From Lishizhenia tianjinensis (GTDB lineage: Bacteria > Bacteroidota > Bacteroidia > Flavobacteriales_D > Crocinitomicaceae): a stretch of 64,000 bases of DNA. This document shows positions 1-8,403 of the stretch, piece after piece. Below the pieces are notes generated by a model, which was not told the origin of the DNA, did not search any database, and was given only the letters and a program-made list of their open reading frames with translations. Location: assembly GCF_900116425.1 (NCBI RefSeq), contig NZ_FPAS01000001.1, positions 310,001 to 374,000 of the forward strand, in the 5' to 3' direction. Every line of letters starts with the position of its first letter. The first letter of the stretch is position 1. A program made the translations under genes and the position numbers.

Positions 1-2208
1 GACTTCTACGGTGATGTGGCCAAATATGAAAACAAAATTGTGCTTTCAAATAATGGGTTACAAGGGGCCGGACAAATTGATTTCATTCAATCGACATCTA
101 TATCTAAAGCCTTTACTTTCTTGCCTGATAGTACCATAGGAATAGTAGAGTTTAGAAATGAACCTTTGGCTACAGGAGTTCAGTTTGCTGAGGCAGAATC
201 GCCAAATGCTTTCATGACTTATCTTCCAAAGAACAAGATGTTGAAGGTGAAATCAACCAGAGATCCTATTGTGATGTATGGTGGAGAAACCAACTTGTTT
301 GGTACTACGATTATTCAACCTTCAGGAATGACAGGTATGGGTAGAGTAGACATGGAGAAAGCCTTGTTGACCTCAAAAGCCTTTGAATTTGATAGATGGG
401 ACATCATTTCAGATTCAGCAGCCTATTACTTGAAAAATTTAGACAAGAAACCGGGAGATTTGATGGCTTCTGAGTACTTGTTGACCAGTGAGAATGTGAA
501 AACGAAAATAGACTTGAAAGGTAGAGAGGGAACCTTCTCTATTATGGATGATGATTCTGAATTGCGTTTCCCTGTAAACGAGTTTAGATGTTCAGTAAAA
601 GATTTCGACTGGAAAATAGATGAAGATGAAATCACACTAGTGAACCCAGAAGAGAAAGCGAAATTCTACGCTTTGCGTCCAGAACAAAAGATGTTGACCA
701 TAGAAAGTGGTAACGCACAGTTCGATATGAAGAAGCGTATCATCAACTGTTATGAAACAGAGTTCGTAGAGATCGCCGATGCTTTGATTTATCCAGATAG
801 TCAGTATGTAGAAATTCAACCTAAAGCGGTAATCGATACCTTGAGAAACTCAATCATTAAATCACGTGACGAAGAAGTATTACACACGATTGTTAATGCA
901 AATACGACCATACAATCAAGCGAAAGTTTCTTGAGTTATGGTGATTACAAGTACTTCGATTTAGACTCAACTTTGCACTACATTCCTATGCACAAGGTGT
1001 ATGTAGACAAAGATTTACAGACCAGGGCCAATGGTAAAGTAGCGGAAGGAACAGACTTCATGCTTTCACCTCAGTTTGATTTCTATGGAGATGTAGAGCT
1101 CTATGCCAACAATCCTTTGATCAACTTTAAAGGAGCTACCAAGATCGTTCACGATTGTGAGGGGATAGCGAAAAACTGGATGGCCTTTAGTTCTGCCATA
1201 GATCCTAAAGATGTTCAAATACCTGTAGGAGAGAATCCTGTAGATTTAGAGGGGAATGCAATTTCAGCAGGACTAGTTTGGAGAAATACAGAGAACATAG
1301 ATTCATTGGAGATCTACCCAACCTTCCTTTCTGCTGTAGAAAACAAAGAAGATACAAAAGTGATTGCAGGTACAGGTTTCTTAAAGTATAACCCTGCTTC
1401 TTACGAGTTCGAAATCGGTAATAAAGAAAAATTATTAGATTTAACGGCTGTTGGAAATTACGTTTCTTTGAATTTGAAGACGTGCGGAATGTACGGTAAC
1501 GGTAAGATTGATTTAGGTATGGACTTCGGGGATTTGGAAATTGCAAGTGTGGGTACTGTGATTTACAACCAAGAGAAGAAGGATGCAAACTTCAATTTAA
1601 CCATGCAGGTGAAGACGCCTATGGACGAGAAAGTATTCGAGGCTGTGGCAAACAAAATTAACTTGCAAAGTAACTTGGTGGCGGCTGATTTAAAATCGAA
1701 TACTTTGGTAGATGCGATTGCAACTTGGTCGTCTGAGAAAGAAGCGAAAGCTTTCTCTGATAAGTTAACAGAAACAGGTGCCGTTAAAAAGTTACCGAAG
1801 GAAATGGAAGCTACTTTCGTTTTCTCAGGTGTACGTTTAAGTACGTATGATTTAGTAGATGATTACCAAAAAGGATTGAAGACAAGCATGTCGAAAGTCA
1901 TTTTAGTTTCTATTAATGATGTACCTGTATTAAAGTATGTCGACTTCAAATTATTCGCCGAGCAACGTGTGTTGTTAGGAGATAAAGTTGGATTCATGAT
2001 AGATATGCCCGGAGGATATGCCTACTACTTCTTCTACGAACAAGGAGAGAAGAGAGGGCAAATGGACATCATCACAAGTGATCAAGAGTTCAATACAAGC
2101 GTAATGGAAATCAAAGAAGATAAAAGAAAAATTAAGAAATTTGAATATGGAATTTCAGACGATTCAGTGTTGAAGAGTCAGTTCCTTAGAATATTTGGAG
2201 GTATTTAA
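1..2208 (+). CDS. Large conserved hypothetical protein, 5' end outside window
   Basis: The frame is open from the first base (it reads DFYGDVAKYENK), so the true start lies upstream and about 735 residues are visible. I do not recognise an enzyme domain. Short glycine-aspartate motifs recur: GAGQIDF near visible residue 22, GMGRVDM near 113, GNGKIDLGM near 498, and DFYGDV at the very start and again near 359. This suggests repeated beta-rich modules. No membrane segment is seen in the visible part. The stop codon overlaps the plsY start by one base (TAATG), so the two genes are probably co-transcribed. Function is unknown; a cell-surface or exported role is only a guess. Confidence 0.7.
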   Translation, partial: DFYGDVAKYENKIVLSNNGLQGAGQIDFIQSTSISKAFTFLPDSTIGIVEFRNEPLATGVQFAEAESPNAFMTYLPKNKMLKVKSTRDPIVMYGGETNLFGTTIIQPSGMTGMGRVDMEKALLTSKAFEFDRWDIISDSAAYYLKNLDKKPGDLMASEYLLTSENVKTKIDLKGREGTFSIMDDDSELRFPVNEFRCSVKDFDWKIDEDEITLVNPEEKAKFYALRPEQKMLTIESGNAQFDMKKRIINCYETEFVEIADALIYPDSQYVEIQPKAVIDTLRNSIIKSRDEEVLHTIVNANTTIQSSESFLSYGDYKYFDLDSTLHYIPMHKVYVDKDLQTRANGKVAEGTDFMLSPQFDFYGDVELYANNPLINFKGATKIVHDCEGIAKNWMAFSSAIDPKDVQIPVGENPVDLEGNAISAGLVWRNTENIDSLEIYPTFLSAVENKEDTKVIAGTGFLKYNPASYEFEIGNKEKLLDLTAVGNYVSLNLKTCGMYGNGKIDLGMDFGDLEIASVGTVIYNQEKKDANFNLTMQVKTPMDEKVFEAVANKINLQSNLVAADLKSNTLVDAIATWSSEKEAKAFSDKLTETGAVKKLPKEMEATFVFSGVRLSTYDLVDDYQKGLKTSMSKVILVSINDVPVLKYVDFKLFAEQRVLLGDKVGFMIDMPGGYAYYFFYEQGEKRGQMDIITSDQEFNTSVMEIKEDKRKIKKFEYGISDDSVLKSQFLRIFGGI

Positions 2209-2843
2209 TGTTTGATTACGTTTTATTTGGAAGTATAGCTTACATCTTGGGATCTATTCCCACAGCCGTTTGGGTAGGAAGAGCAAAGTATGGAGTTGAT
2301 GTTAGAGAACACGGTTCTAAAAATGCAGGAGCTACCAATACTTTCCGTGTGTTGGGAAAGAAGGCAGGTAAAGTTGTACTTACCGTAGATATTATAAAAG
2401 GGGCTTTGGCAGTGCTAATGCCCTTTTTTGTGTCTCAGTACGCTTGGGCCACAGATGATTTAATCCACTTGCAATTAACGGCGGGTATATGTGCCGTTTT
2501 AGGTCACGTATTTCCTCTCTTTGCAGGTTTTAAAGGAGGAAAAGGTGTGGCAACGTCTTTAGGTGTAATTATTGGTTTACACCCTTTAACAGCACTTATT
2601 TGTTTAGGACTTTTCTTAGTCGTATTCATCGCTTCATCCTTCGTGTCTTTAGGAGCAATTACGGCGGCTATTGCATTTCCTTTGGTATTACATTTCGTTT
2701 TCGACAACCATAATGTCGCTTTAACCGTCTTTAGTATCGTGTTAGGTTTGGCAGTAGTCATCACCCACAAAAAGAACATCAAGAGATTGTTGAAAGGAGA
2801 AGAAAACAAGATGTCCCTTTTTGCTAAAAAAGATAAAAACTAG
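2208..2843 (+). CDS. plsY: Glycerol-3-phosphate acyltransferase PlsY
   Basis: PlsY transfers an acyl group from acyl-phosphate to glycerol-3-phosphate, the first step of phospholipid synthesis, in the inner membrane. The 211-residue length fits the family. The three conserved loops are visible: GSIP at 15-18, GSKNAGATN at 36-44 (glycerol-3-phosphate site) and GH followed by FKGGKG at 99-113. Several hydrophobic helices fill the rest. The ATG overlaps the upstream stop codon by one base, which points to translational coupling. The lysine-rich C-terminal tail is typical. Identification is firm. Confidence 0.95.
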   Translation: MFDYVLFGSIAYILGSIPTAVWVGRAKYGVDVREHGSKNAGATNTFRVLGKKAGKVVLTVDIIKGALAVLMPFFVSQYAWATDDLIHLQLTAGICAVLGHVFPLFAGFKGGKGVATSLGVIIGLHPLTALICLGLFLVVFIASSFVSLGAITAAIAFPLVLHFVFDNHNVALTVFSIVLGLAVVITHKKNIKRLLKGEENKMSLFAKKDKN

Positions 2844-2876
2844 AGGGAGGAGGATTATCCTTCCTTGAGAATGCAT

Positions 2877-2884
2877 TAATTTTG
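2877..2884 (+). promoter_or_regulatory. Bacteroidota -7 promoter element of clpS
   Basis: TAATTTTG matches the Bacteroidota -7 consensus TAnnTTTG exactly. It covers a potential GTG start at 2884, so transcription must begin after it. That argues for the ATG at 2905 as the clpS start. No clear -33 box was seen. Confidence 0.65.
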
Positions 2885-2904
2885 TGAATATAAATTTTGA
2901 AAGT

Positions 2905-3177
2905 ATGATTGAAACAGACGTTGAATTTGCAGATGAGGTAGTAGAGAAGTTAGTTAGTGAGAAAAATTTAATTGTCTTCAACGATGACGTAAATACCTTT
3001 GATCATGTAATAGATTCGTTGATTAAAGTTTGTAAACACGATAGCTTACAAGCTGAACAATGTACCCACATTATTCACTTTAACGGGAAGTGTGAAGTGA
3101 AAAGAGGAGAGTACAGCAAACTCGAGCCAATGTGTACAGCATTATTGGATAGAGGGATAAGCGCTGAGATTCAGTAG
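2905..3177 (+). CDS. clpS: ATP-dependent Clp protease adaptor ClpS
   Basis: ClpS binds the N-domain of the Clp unfoldase and delivers N-degron substrates for degradation in the cytoplasm. The protein has the family hallmarks: IVFNDDVNTFDHV (the NDD..T substrate pocket), then an alpha segment with EQCTHIIHFNGKC and the KRGEY stretch. A longer version from GTG 2884 is possible in frame, but that codon lies inside the promoter element, so ATG 2905 (90 residues) is preferred. It stands alone between plsY and the tRNA gene. Confidence 0.92.
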   Translation: MIETDVEFADEVVEKLVSEKNLIVFNDDVNTFDHVIDSLIKVCKHDSLQAEQCTHIIHFNGKCEVKRGEYSKLEPMCTALLDRGISAEIQ

Positions 3178-3223
3178 CTTGTAAAAAAGAAGAAAAAAAG
3201 TTTTAAAAAAGTCACCAAAAAGC

Positions 3224-3254
3224 TTTGTAAAACAGAATAAACTCTGTAGTTTTG
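3224..3254 (+). promoter_or_regulatory. Promoter of tRNA-Arg, both boxes present
   Basis: TTTG at 3224-3227 is followed after exactly 19 bp by TAGTTTTG at 3247-3254. This is the full Bacteroidota vegetative promoter pattern (TTTG, 19 bp, TAnnTTTG). The tRNA begins 15 bp further on. It is the best promoter in the window and supports the phylum assignment. Confidence 0.8.
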
Positions 3255-3269
3255 CACTCGCAAACAAAA

Positions 3270-3343
3270 GGCTCCGTAGCTCAACTGAATAGAGCACTAC
3301 ATTACGGCTGTAGAGGTTTCAGGTTTGAATCCTGACGGGGTCA
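3270..3343 (+). tRNA. tRNA-Arg (anticodon ACG)
   Basis: A complete 74-nt cloverleaf can be folded by eye. The acceptor pairs GGCTCCG with CGGGGTC (two wobble pairs), the D stem is GCTC/GAGC, the anticodon stem is CTACA/TGTAG with loop TTACGGC (anticodon ACG), and the T arm is TCAGG/CCTGA with loop TTTGAAT. The discriminator is A and CCA is not encoded. The ACG anticodon reads CGN arginine codons after A34-to-inosine editing. It is followed at once by a strong terminator and then by an accessory patch. Confidence 0.95.
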
Positions 3344-3350
3344 CAAAAGA

Positions 3351-3381
3351 AAGTCCTTCACGAATAGTGAAGGACTTTTTT
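3351..3381 (+). terminator. Intrinsic terminator of tRNA-Arg
   Basis: An uninterrupted stem (AAGTCCTTCAC paired with GTGAAGGACTT), a 5-nt loop GAATA and a following T run form a classical rho-independent terminator right after the tRNA. Confidence 0.9.
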
Positions 3382-3393
3382 CGTTTTACGTCG

Positions 3394-3421
3394 TCAAGAA
3401 TTGCATTCTTGAAAGGCGGAA
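3394..3421 (+). repeat. Hairpin repeat, copy 1 (palindrome plus AAGGCGGAAA)
   Basis: The palindrome TCAAGAAT-TGC-ATTCTTGA is followed directly by AAGGCGGAAA. A second unit with the same layout, but different stem bases, lies at 3531-3557. The stems covary while the loop (TGC/TAC) and the 3' tag are kept, which suggests a folded element or a mobile repeat rather than chance. Confidence 0.5.
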
Positions 3422-3428
3422 AGCGAAA

Positions 3429-3464
3429 AAAGTCATTATGATACGCGGTATCAGAATGGACTTT
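3429..3464. repeat. Long hairpin between the two repeat copies
   Basis: AAAGTCATTATGATAC and GTATCAGAATGGACTTT are nearly perfect inverted repeats (one bulge, one mismatch) around the loop GCG. The element has no T run and follows the tRNA terminator by about 50 bp. Its function is unknown. Confidence 0.5.
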
Positions 3465-3483
3465 CATGCTTGAGTACTACCAA
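3459..3483 (+). repeat. Imperfect 25-bp direct repeat, left copy
   Basis: This stretch matches 5160-5184 at 21 of 25 positions, and all four differences are transitions. The two copies bracket abiH. The sequence just after this copy, read with one base shift, gives VLQCEEDHA, which resembles the start of a GIY-YIG nuclease. It may therefore be a decayed gene fragment of the kind often found behind tRNA genes in this phylum; that part is inference. Confidence 0.45.
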
Positions 3484-3717
3484 TGCGAAGAGGATCACGC
3501 CAGTAATTCTGATGAAAGCCTTTCTCTAGCTGTGAATTACATTCACATAAGGCGGAAAATGAAATATTAACTTAGAAATTCCTTTTTAGATTGTTTAACC
3601 GAAGATATTACCATGAAAATTGCGTCTAATACTAGTGGAAAAACAACGGTGATTTATAGGGTTAATCAGTAAAAAAGAGATAGGGAGGAGTTTAAAAGTT
3701 TGGTTCTTTAAGAGGTG
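3465..3717. other. Non-coding stretch between tRNA-Arg and abiH
   Basis: Together with the hairpins upstream, this is a gene-free stretch of more than 300 bases (3382-3717). Apart from the repeat copies and a possible GIY-YIG gene remnant at about 3465-3575, I see no open frame with coding character. The last 150 bp before the abiH stop codon hold nothing recognisable. Confidence 0.5.
3531..3557 (+). repeat. Hairpin repeat, copy 2 (palindrome plus AAGGCGGAAA)
   Basis: TGTGAAT-TAC-ATTCACA is followed by TAAGGCGGAAAA. It has the same order of parts as the copy at 3394-3421: palindrome with central GAAT.., three-base loop ending in C, then AAGGCGGAAA. Confidence 0.5.
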
Positions 3718-5049
3718 TTATTCAATAATAGATTTACATAAGACTTTACTAACAACACGTTCTCTCAATTTTGCTTTACTACGAAAATTACGAGATATCG
3801 CCATTGCTAGTTTTGAATAGTTGTCGTTATCATTATCTATTTTTCTGTAAAATGGTTTGATTGAGACACAGTTATCGTGTTCAAAAATAGTATTTAGAAG
3901 AGTTTTGTCGGATTGTCCAAATGATAGTCCGACAGTGTAGACTTGATAGTTTTCAGTTTCTAAAAACTCAAGTAGGCTCCTGTAGCCAAAAGAGTTTAAA
4001 TAGTTAATAGATTTGAAGTTTAACATATAATCATCCTTTTTGGAATTTTCTATCGAAGAATATTGACTGTCAGTTTCATCTCCAAATCCAAATATTATTG
4101 AATCCCGACTTTTAAGTTTACCATGAATATTTAAAATCCTTATATTTTTTGTCCTATCAGTTGAGATTTTTTCCATTGTAATCAACCAATCAATAATCAA
4201 TTTTAAAGTGTTTGTGTAATTGAAATTTACAACTAAAATATTTTCAGGTGAAATAGAAACTAATTCATTTAATTGAGATGTTGATTTTTCATATCTATCC
4301 AATACCTTATTAACGTCTTTTAATCGAGCTTGTTCGATCCCATTATTTAAACAATACTCATTTAATTCAGCTGATAAATCCTCCTTGTATTTGGCTTTAA
4401 ATTCGAACTTGTTATTAGTTTCTGTTATACTTTCAGTATTTAAAAGTAACTCCTCACCAATCATTGTAAAGTATTGATTAATAACTTTTGGTGCGAGGTG
4501 AAAGACGTTAATATCATCTAATAAGTTTTGGGTAATGTTTTGTAATTTATTGAAATCCGAATCCATAGGGTCAAGTGCATTTAATTTTTCAGTGAACTTT
4601 GATTCCTTAATCTTTAGAAATTCAATCAACTTATTTGTAATAAATGTTAAATCTTCATTTAGTTCATCAATAGTAATAAACCCCTCTTTTTGTAAGAATA
4701 TATTGATTAGTAACTCGTAGTATTCTTGTTCAATATCGACCCAATTTTGTATTCTTTGTTTCTTTATTAGTCGTTGAAGAAATTTATTACAAATTCTTGC
4801 CTCGAAAATGTCATTACCAAAATTATTTCCTCTAAATAATATTTGAATTGCGTTAAAGTGATTTATCTCTTTAATAGGGTTACCGATACTCTTTAAATCT
4901 ACAATACCGTTATTATACCGATTTCCAGTTCCATTTATTTCTAGATCTTTAATAGTTTCATCCCTAAGATGTCTGAGAAAGTTATTGTATGAGGATTCAA
5001 AATCGTTTACCAAATCAAATCCATTTCCTAATAAAATGATCCTATTCAT
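3718..5049 (-). CDS. abiH: AbiH-family abortive infection protein
   Basis: This 443-residue protein resembles the AbiH family, first known as a phage abortive infection protein of Lactococcus. The mechanism is not established. It starts with the diagnostic nucleotide-binding-like loop LLGNGFD (residues 7-12). A central WVDIEQEYYE and a C-terminal NFNYTNTL, then NIHGK and IIFGFGDE, are the other family signatures. It is longer than the Lactococcus prototype. It stands alone, AT-richer than its neighbours, directly behind a tRNA gene and between imperfect direct repeats, which suggests acquisition as a defence cargo. Expression is likely from its own promoter upstream of 5049, but no good -7 box was found. 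Confidence 0.85.
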   Translation of the reverse strand: MNRIILLGNGFDLVNDFESSYNNFLRHLRDETIKDLEINGTGNRYNNGIVDLKSIGNPIKEINHFNAIQILFRGNNFGNDIFEARICNKFLQRLIKKQRIQNWVDIEQEYYELLINIFLQKEGFITIDELNEDLTFITNKLIEFLKIKESKFTEKLNALDPMDSDFNKLQNITQNLLDDINVFHLAPKVINQYFTMIGEELLLNTESITETNNKFEFKAKYKEDLSAELNEYCLNNGIEQARLKDVNKVLDRYEKSTSQLNELVSISPENILVVNFNYTNTLKLIIDWLITMEKISTDRTKNIRILNIHGKLKSRDSIIFGFGDETDSQYSSIENSKKDDYMLNFKSINYLNSFGYRSLLEFLETENYQVYTVGLSFGQSDKTLLNTIFEHDNCVSIKPFYRKIDNDNDNYSKLAMAISRNFRSKAKLRERVVSKVLCKSIIE

Positions 5050-5159
5050 GTCTGTTAAAATGGTTTGGTGCTAATTTAACAAGAATTAAAAAAGGAGGTG
5101 AACGTGAATTCCTTGCTTTTAAAAACCTAACCTAAAGTTGAGTGTAACTCTTAGTTAAT

Positions 5160-5184
5160 GACTTCCATACTTGAGCATTACCAA
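5160..5184 (+). repeat. Imperfect 25-bp direct repeat, right copy
   Basis: It matches the left copy at 3459-3483 at 21 of 25 positions, with transitions only. It lies in the gap between the abiH start and the end of the AEC transporter gene and marks the likely right border of the accessory patch. Confidence 0.45.
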
Positions 5185-5201
5185 AACAGTAACTAACCAC
5201 C

Positions 5202-6098
5202 TCACCCCATCACCCCATACAACACCCCACTGGTCAAAAACGAAAGCAATATCGTAGTAAACACAATAGTGTTGCTCAACTTCGGGTTTAGGTTGAATTG
5301 ATCGTTCAAAATTCCTGCAGAGATCATAGTACCCATTCCGGCTTCGAACACGGAGATGGTGCGGGGCATACCTGTTATGTTTAATAGCAAGGCCAAAAGG
5401 AGCACTAAAATAGGCGAGAGGATGAGTTTGTAGATAGAGGCTGCCGCAACGGGTTTCCAAATGCTTTTTAGGTCTTTTAATTCAAACTGAATTCCCACAC
5501 TAAAAATAGCCAAAGGAGATAGCGTCGCAGCCAAAGTTTTGAACAAGGGCTCTATCTGTGTCATATCCATATACCTGGGTAATACAAAAGCTAAAGGCAA
5601 GGCAAAGAAAGGAGGGAAGGTGACAAGCTTTCTTAAAATGAACTTTAAAGACACATTTCCTCCAGGTTCGTTTTTCATGGCCACAAAAGAGGCAAAGACG
5701 GCCAACAAAAAGAAGTTGGCTTGGTCCACAATAGCGGCTATAGACAAATATTCTTCGCCATAATAGGCCGAGATGAGGGGAAAGCCAATAAAGGAAGTAT
5801 TTCCCAAGCCAGTTACAATGAGAAATCCAGCGCGTGTGGGTCTGTCAAATTTGAAATAACGCTGTACACTTTGGGTCAACACCCAAGCTCCTATCCAACA
5901 AATAAGTGGCGTTAATACGGGGAGCCATAGGTCGTTCGACCAAGTGATTTTTGGTAAATAAAACAAAGCGGCTGCAGGCAGGGCTACATAGATAATCCAT
6001 GCGTTTATACCCAAGTGGCTCCCATCCTGTAATACTTTGGTTTTACGCATTACAAAACCTGCCACAAAGCAGATGAGTATCAATAGAAAGTTTGCCAT
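5202..6098 (-). CDS. AEC family permease (auxin efflux carrier-like)
   Basis: The 298-residue protein is almost entirely made of membrane helices (about ten). It carries the family motif GNTSFIGFPL in the first half, where AEC members keep an asparagine-proline type crossover. AEC carriers move organic anions such as malate or auxin-like compounds out of the cell; the substrate here cannot be told. It is a single-gene unit. The start at ATG 6098 gives a normal first helix (residues 2-14). Confidence 0.88.
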   Translation of the reverse strand: MANFLLILICFVAGFVMRKTKVLQDGSHLGINAWIIYVALPAAALFYLPKITWSNDLWLPVLTPLICWIGAWVLTQSVQRYFKFDRPTRAGFLIVTGLGNTSFIGFPLISAYYGEEYLSIAAIVDQANFFLLAVFASFVAMKNEPGGNVSLKFILRKLVTFPPFFALPLAFVLPRYMDMTQIEPLFKTLAATLSPLAIFSVGIQFELKDLKSIWKPVAAASIYKLILSPILVLLLALLLNITGMPRTISVFEAGMGTMISAGILNDQFNLNPKLSNTIVFTTILLSFLTSGVLYGVMG

Positions 6099-6302
6099 GT
6101 CTATTCGTCGTTTTTTACCGCGACAAATATGCGCTATATTTTAGAGATGGGATAGCATTGTTGTCCCTTGATTTAAAATCTAAAAGAATAAAACGATAGC
6201 AGAAGATTGAACATATAGTTCTAGACCCATTCTAAATTAAGCTCACCTACAAAGACCAAAACGAAATTCTCTTATTTTTAATCCACACACGAGATAACTA
6301 CT

Positions 6303-6839
6303 ATGGCTTTTAATCGTTTTGATCATTCTGTTTTGGGAGAAATTCGTCCGCGTTTTGAATTGAAGGTGGAGGTAGAACCCGACAAAGCACTGCAGTATTT
6401 GGAAGATAAAGCCAAGGGCGATCCAACGGTGGTTACAACAAAATCACGTCATTATATTTTTCTTAAAATTCCTACAAGTCAACAACATTACTGGTCGCCA
6501 GAACTCTCCGTGCGTATAGAAAAAGAAGAGTTCTCGGAGGACATCTTGGTGCATTGTTTACTCGGACCCAAGCCTTCTGTTTGGTTGTTCTTCATGTTCT
6601 GCTATGCCTTTATTGTCATCCTTTCTACCATAGGAGGCATCTTTAGTTTAGTAAAATACCAACAGTATGATGACGCGAGTTGGTTATGGGTAATACCTGC
6701 AGGCATAGTTTTAACGGTATCCATCTTTTTTACTTCCAAATTCGGACAAAACAAAGGGCGCGATCAAATGCTCCATTTGGTGAGTTTTCTCTACCACGGT
6801 TTGGATGAAATTACCAGCGTTGAACGCATCCATAAATAG
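6303..6839 (+). CDS. Conserved two-helix membrane protein
   Basis: The function is not recognised. The first 90 residues are soluble and contain a strand-rich domain with KSRHYIFLKIP. Two hydrophobic helices follow (about 95-117 and 126-147). The C-terminal tail is again polar. I believe similar two-helix proteins are common in Flavobacteriales genomes. It has its own space on both sides, so it is probably transcribed alone. Confidence 0.75.
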   Translation: MAFNRFDHSVLGEIRPRFELKVEVEPDKALQYLEDKAKGDPTVVTTKSRHYIFLKIPTSQQHYWSPELSVRIEKEEFSEDILVHCLLGPKPSVWLFFMFCYAFIVILSTIGGIFSLVKYQQYDDASWLWVIPAGIVLTVSIFFTSKFGQNKGRDQMLHLVSFLYHGLDEITSVERIHK

Positions 6840-6992
6840 AACATAAAAAAATTACGATGTAGCTAGCTTTCTTTGTGCAGCTATGTTGATACGAGAAGAT
6901 TCCTTCTTTCCATTTGGGGAGAGGGAATTTTTGTTTGTATTAACTTCCTTTATGTAATTTATTTAGCTATAAAGAAACTCAATAGCTTCTGG

Positions 6993-7023
6993 TTGGTCTT
7001 TTGTACAGAGCTCCCTACTTTTG
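6993..7023 (+). promoter_or_regulatory. Promoter of the FemAB-family gene
   Basis: TACTTTTG at 7016-7023 fits TAnnTTTG, and TTGG at 6993-6996 sits 20 bp upstream as a -33 box. The coding start follows 28 bp after the -7 element, leaving room for an AAGGAAAAGGG ribosome-binding stretch. Confidence 0.65.
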
Positions 7024-7051
7024 CACCCCAAAATAAAAAAAGGAAAAGGGT

Positions 7052-8170
7052 ATGCAGTGTTCGGTAGAGCCGAAAGAGTTAGAGGAAGTAGCAGCAAATA
7101 ATATATTAACACAAGACCCTATTTGGGCAGATATTAAAAGTCGACAAGGTGCACAACCTTTGGCTTTTGAAATCAAAGTAAGCGATGAACTCTTAAATGT
7201 AGAGGGGGAAGAAAACAAATTTCATACAGAAGATTTGATCGTTTATCTCTACGAAATTGGAGCTTCGGCTACTTTTGCCTACGTACCTTATGGCCCAAAC
7301 CTTCTACCCGAAGAAGAGAACTACGGTTTTTTTCTTGAAACCCTTTCCGAACGCATTAAGTCCCAATTGCCAGAAACATGCATTTTCATACGCTACGATT
7401 TACCTTGGGAGAATTTGTGGAGTAAGGAGGATACTTTTTATGATGAAAACAACTACTGGAAAGGTCCACCCGAAAATAAAACGCAAGAGTACAGACTCAA
7501 TTGGAATACAGAATATGGCAAGTTACTCAAAAGCAGAACGGATAACCTTCCCTCCAATACTTTCTTTGTGGATTTAAGACAAGGTGAAGAAGAGATTTTG
7601 GCCCAAATGAAGCCCAAAACGCGCTACAATATTCGTCTTTCTCAACGCAAAGGCGTGGAAGTACAACAGTACGGCATAGAAATGTTGGATGAGTGGTATG
7701 CTTTATATGCAGAAACTACGCAGCGCAATGGCATGCAGCTGCAAGACAAAGAATTCTTTAAAACCGTAATAGAAGCAGAGGGAAGGGGAGTAGACAGCGA
7801 TGTACAGCTATTGATGGCTAGTTATAAAGGAGAGATGCTGGCGGCTATGATTTTTGTAATTTCTAACCGTAGGGCCACTTATTTATATGGAGCATCAACG
7901 GCAAAGCACAGGGGGCTGATGGCGCCGTATTGTTTACAGTGGGAGGCCATACAGCGCGCCAAAAAAGCTGGGTGTGTAGAATATGATATGTTTGGAACCT
8001 CACCCCATCCTTATCCTTCACATCCTATGGCCGGACTCTTTCGTTTCAAACACGGCTTTGGCGCGGAGCTTTTTCACCGCATGGGATGTTGGGATTATCC
8101 ATTAATGGAACAGGAATATAAAATCTATAGAGCGAAAGAAATACAAGCCAAAAGTTTTCATAATAATTAA
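7052..8170 (+). CDS. FemAB/FemX family aminoacyltransferase (lipid II bridge type)
   Basis: The 372-residue protein matches the FemAB family, whose members use aminoacyl-tRNA to add residues to the peptidoglycan stem or carry out related transfers. The two tandem GNAT-like folds are visible. KPKTRYNIRLSQRKGV near residue 190 is the conserved family core, and the second half holds YLYGAS and YDMFG, followed by FKHGFG near the end. The Bacteroidota normally lack peptide bridges, so the real substrate is uncertain. The start ATG 7052 follows a purine-rich stretch and a good promoter. Confidence 0.85.
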   Translation: MQCSVEPKELEEVAANNILTQDPIWADIKSRQGAQPLAFEIKVSDELLNVEGEENKFHTEDLIVYLYEIGASATFAYVPYGPNLLPEEENYGFFLETLSERIKSQLPETCIFIRYDLPWENLWSKEDTFYDENNYWKGPPENKTQEYRLNWNTEYGKLLKSRTDNLPSNTFFVDLRQGEEEILAQMKPKTRYNIRLSQRKGVEVQQYGIEMLDEWYALYAETTQRNGMQLQDKEFFKTVIEAEGRGVDSDVQLLMASYKGEMLAAMIFVISNRRATYLYGASTAKHRGLMAPYCLQWEAIQRAKKAGCVEYDMFGTSPHPYPSHPMAGLFRFKHGFGAELFHRMGCWDYPLMEQEYKIYRAKEIQAKSFHNN

Positions 8171-8403
8171 GATTGTGAATTGAAGTGAGGGTGCTAGCTA
8201 AAAGCAATGGCGGTTCTATGAAGGAGGAATTGTAAGCGTGGGATACGTTTTTTTCATGTAGATCTTAGTGTTTACAGTTACTTCCTTAAGAATGTGAAGG
8301 TTAAAAAACAACATCGTTAGGAAATTACCAACTATGTTTATAATTTAACCGTTGAGTTGCATAGATCTATGATGGTATGGCTCCAAACCTAAATTCACGC
8401 TAT
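8171..8403. other. Intergenic region before the T9SS cargo gene
   Basis: This 233-bp gap has no convincing open frame and no TAnnTTTG match. The promoter of the following gene could not be placed. Confidence 0.4.

Noticed and set aside
1205-1588. Minus-strand frame of 127 codons inside the first gene
   Set aside because: It is the antisense shadow of a long real coding frame; no signals support it.
5155-5460. Open frame on the minus strand overlapping the end of the AEC transporter gene
   Set aside because: It lies in a shifted frame over the well-supported AEC gene and has no coding pattern of its own.
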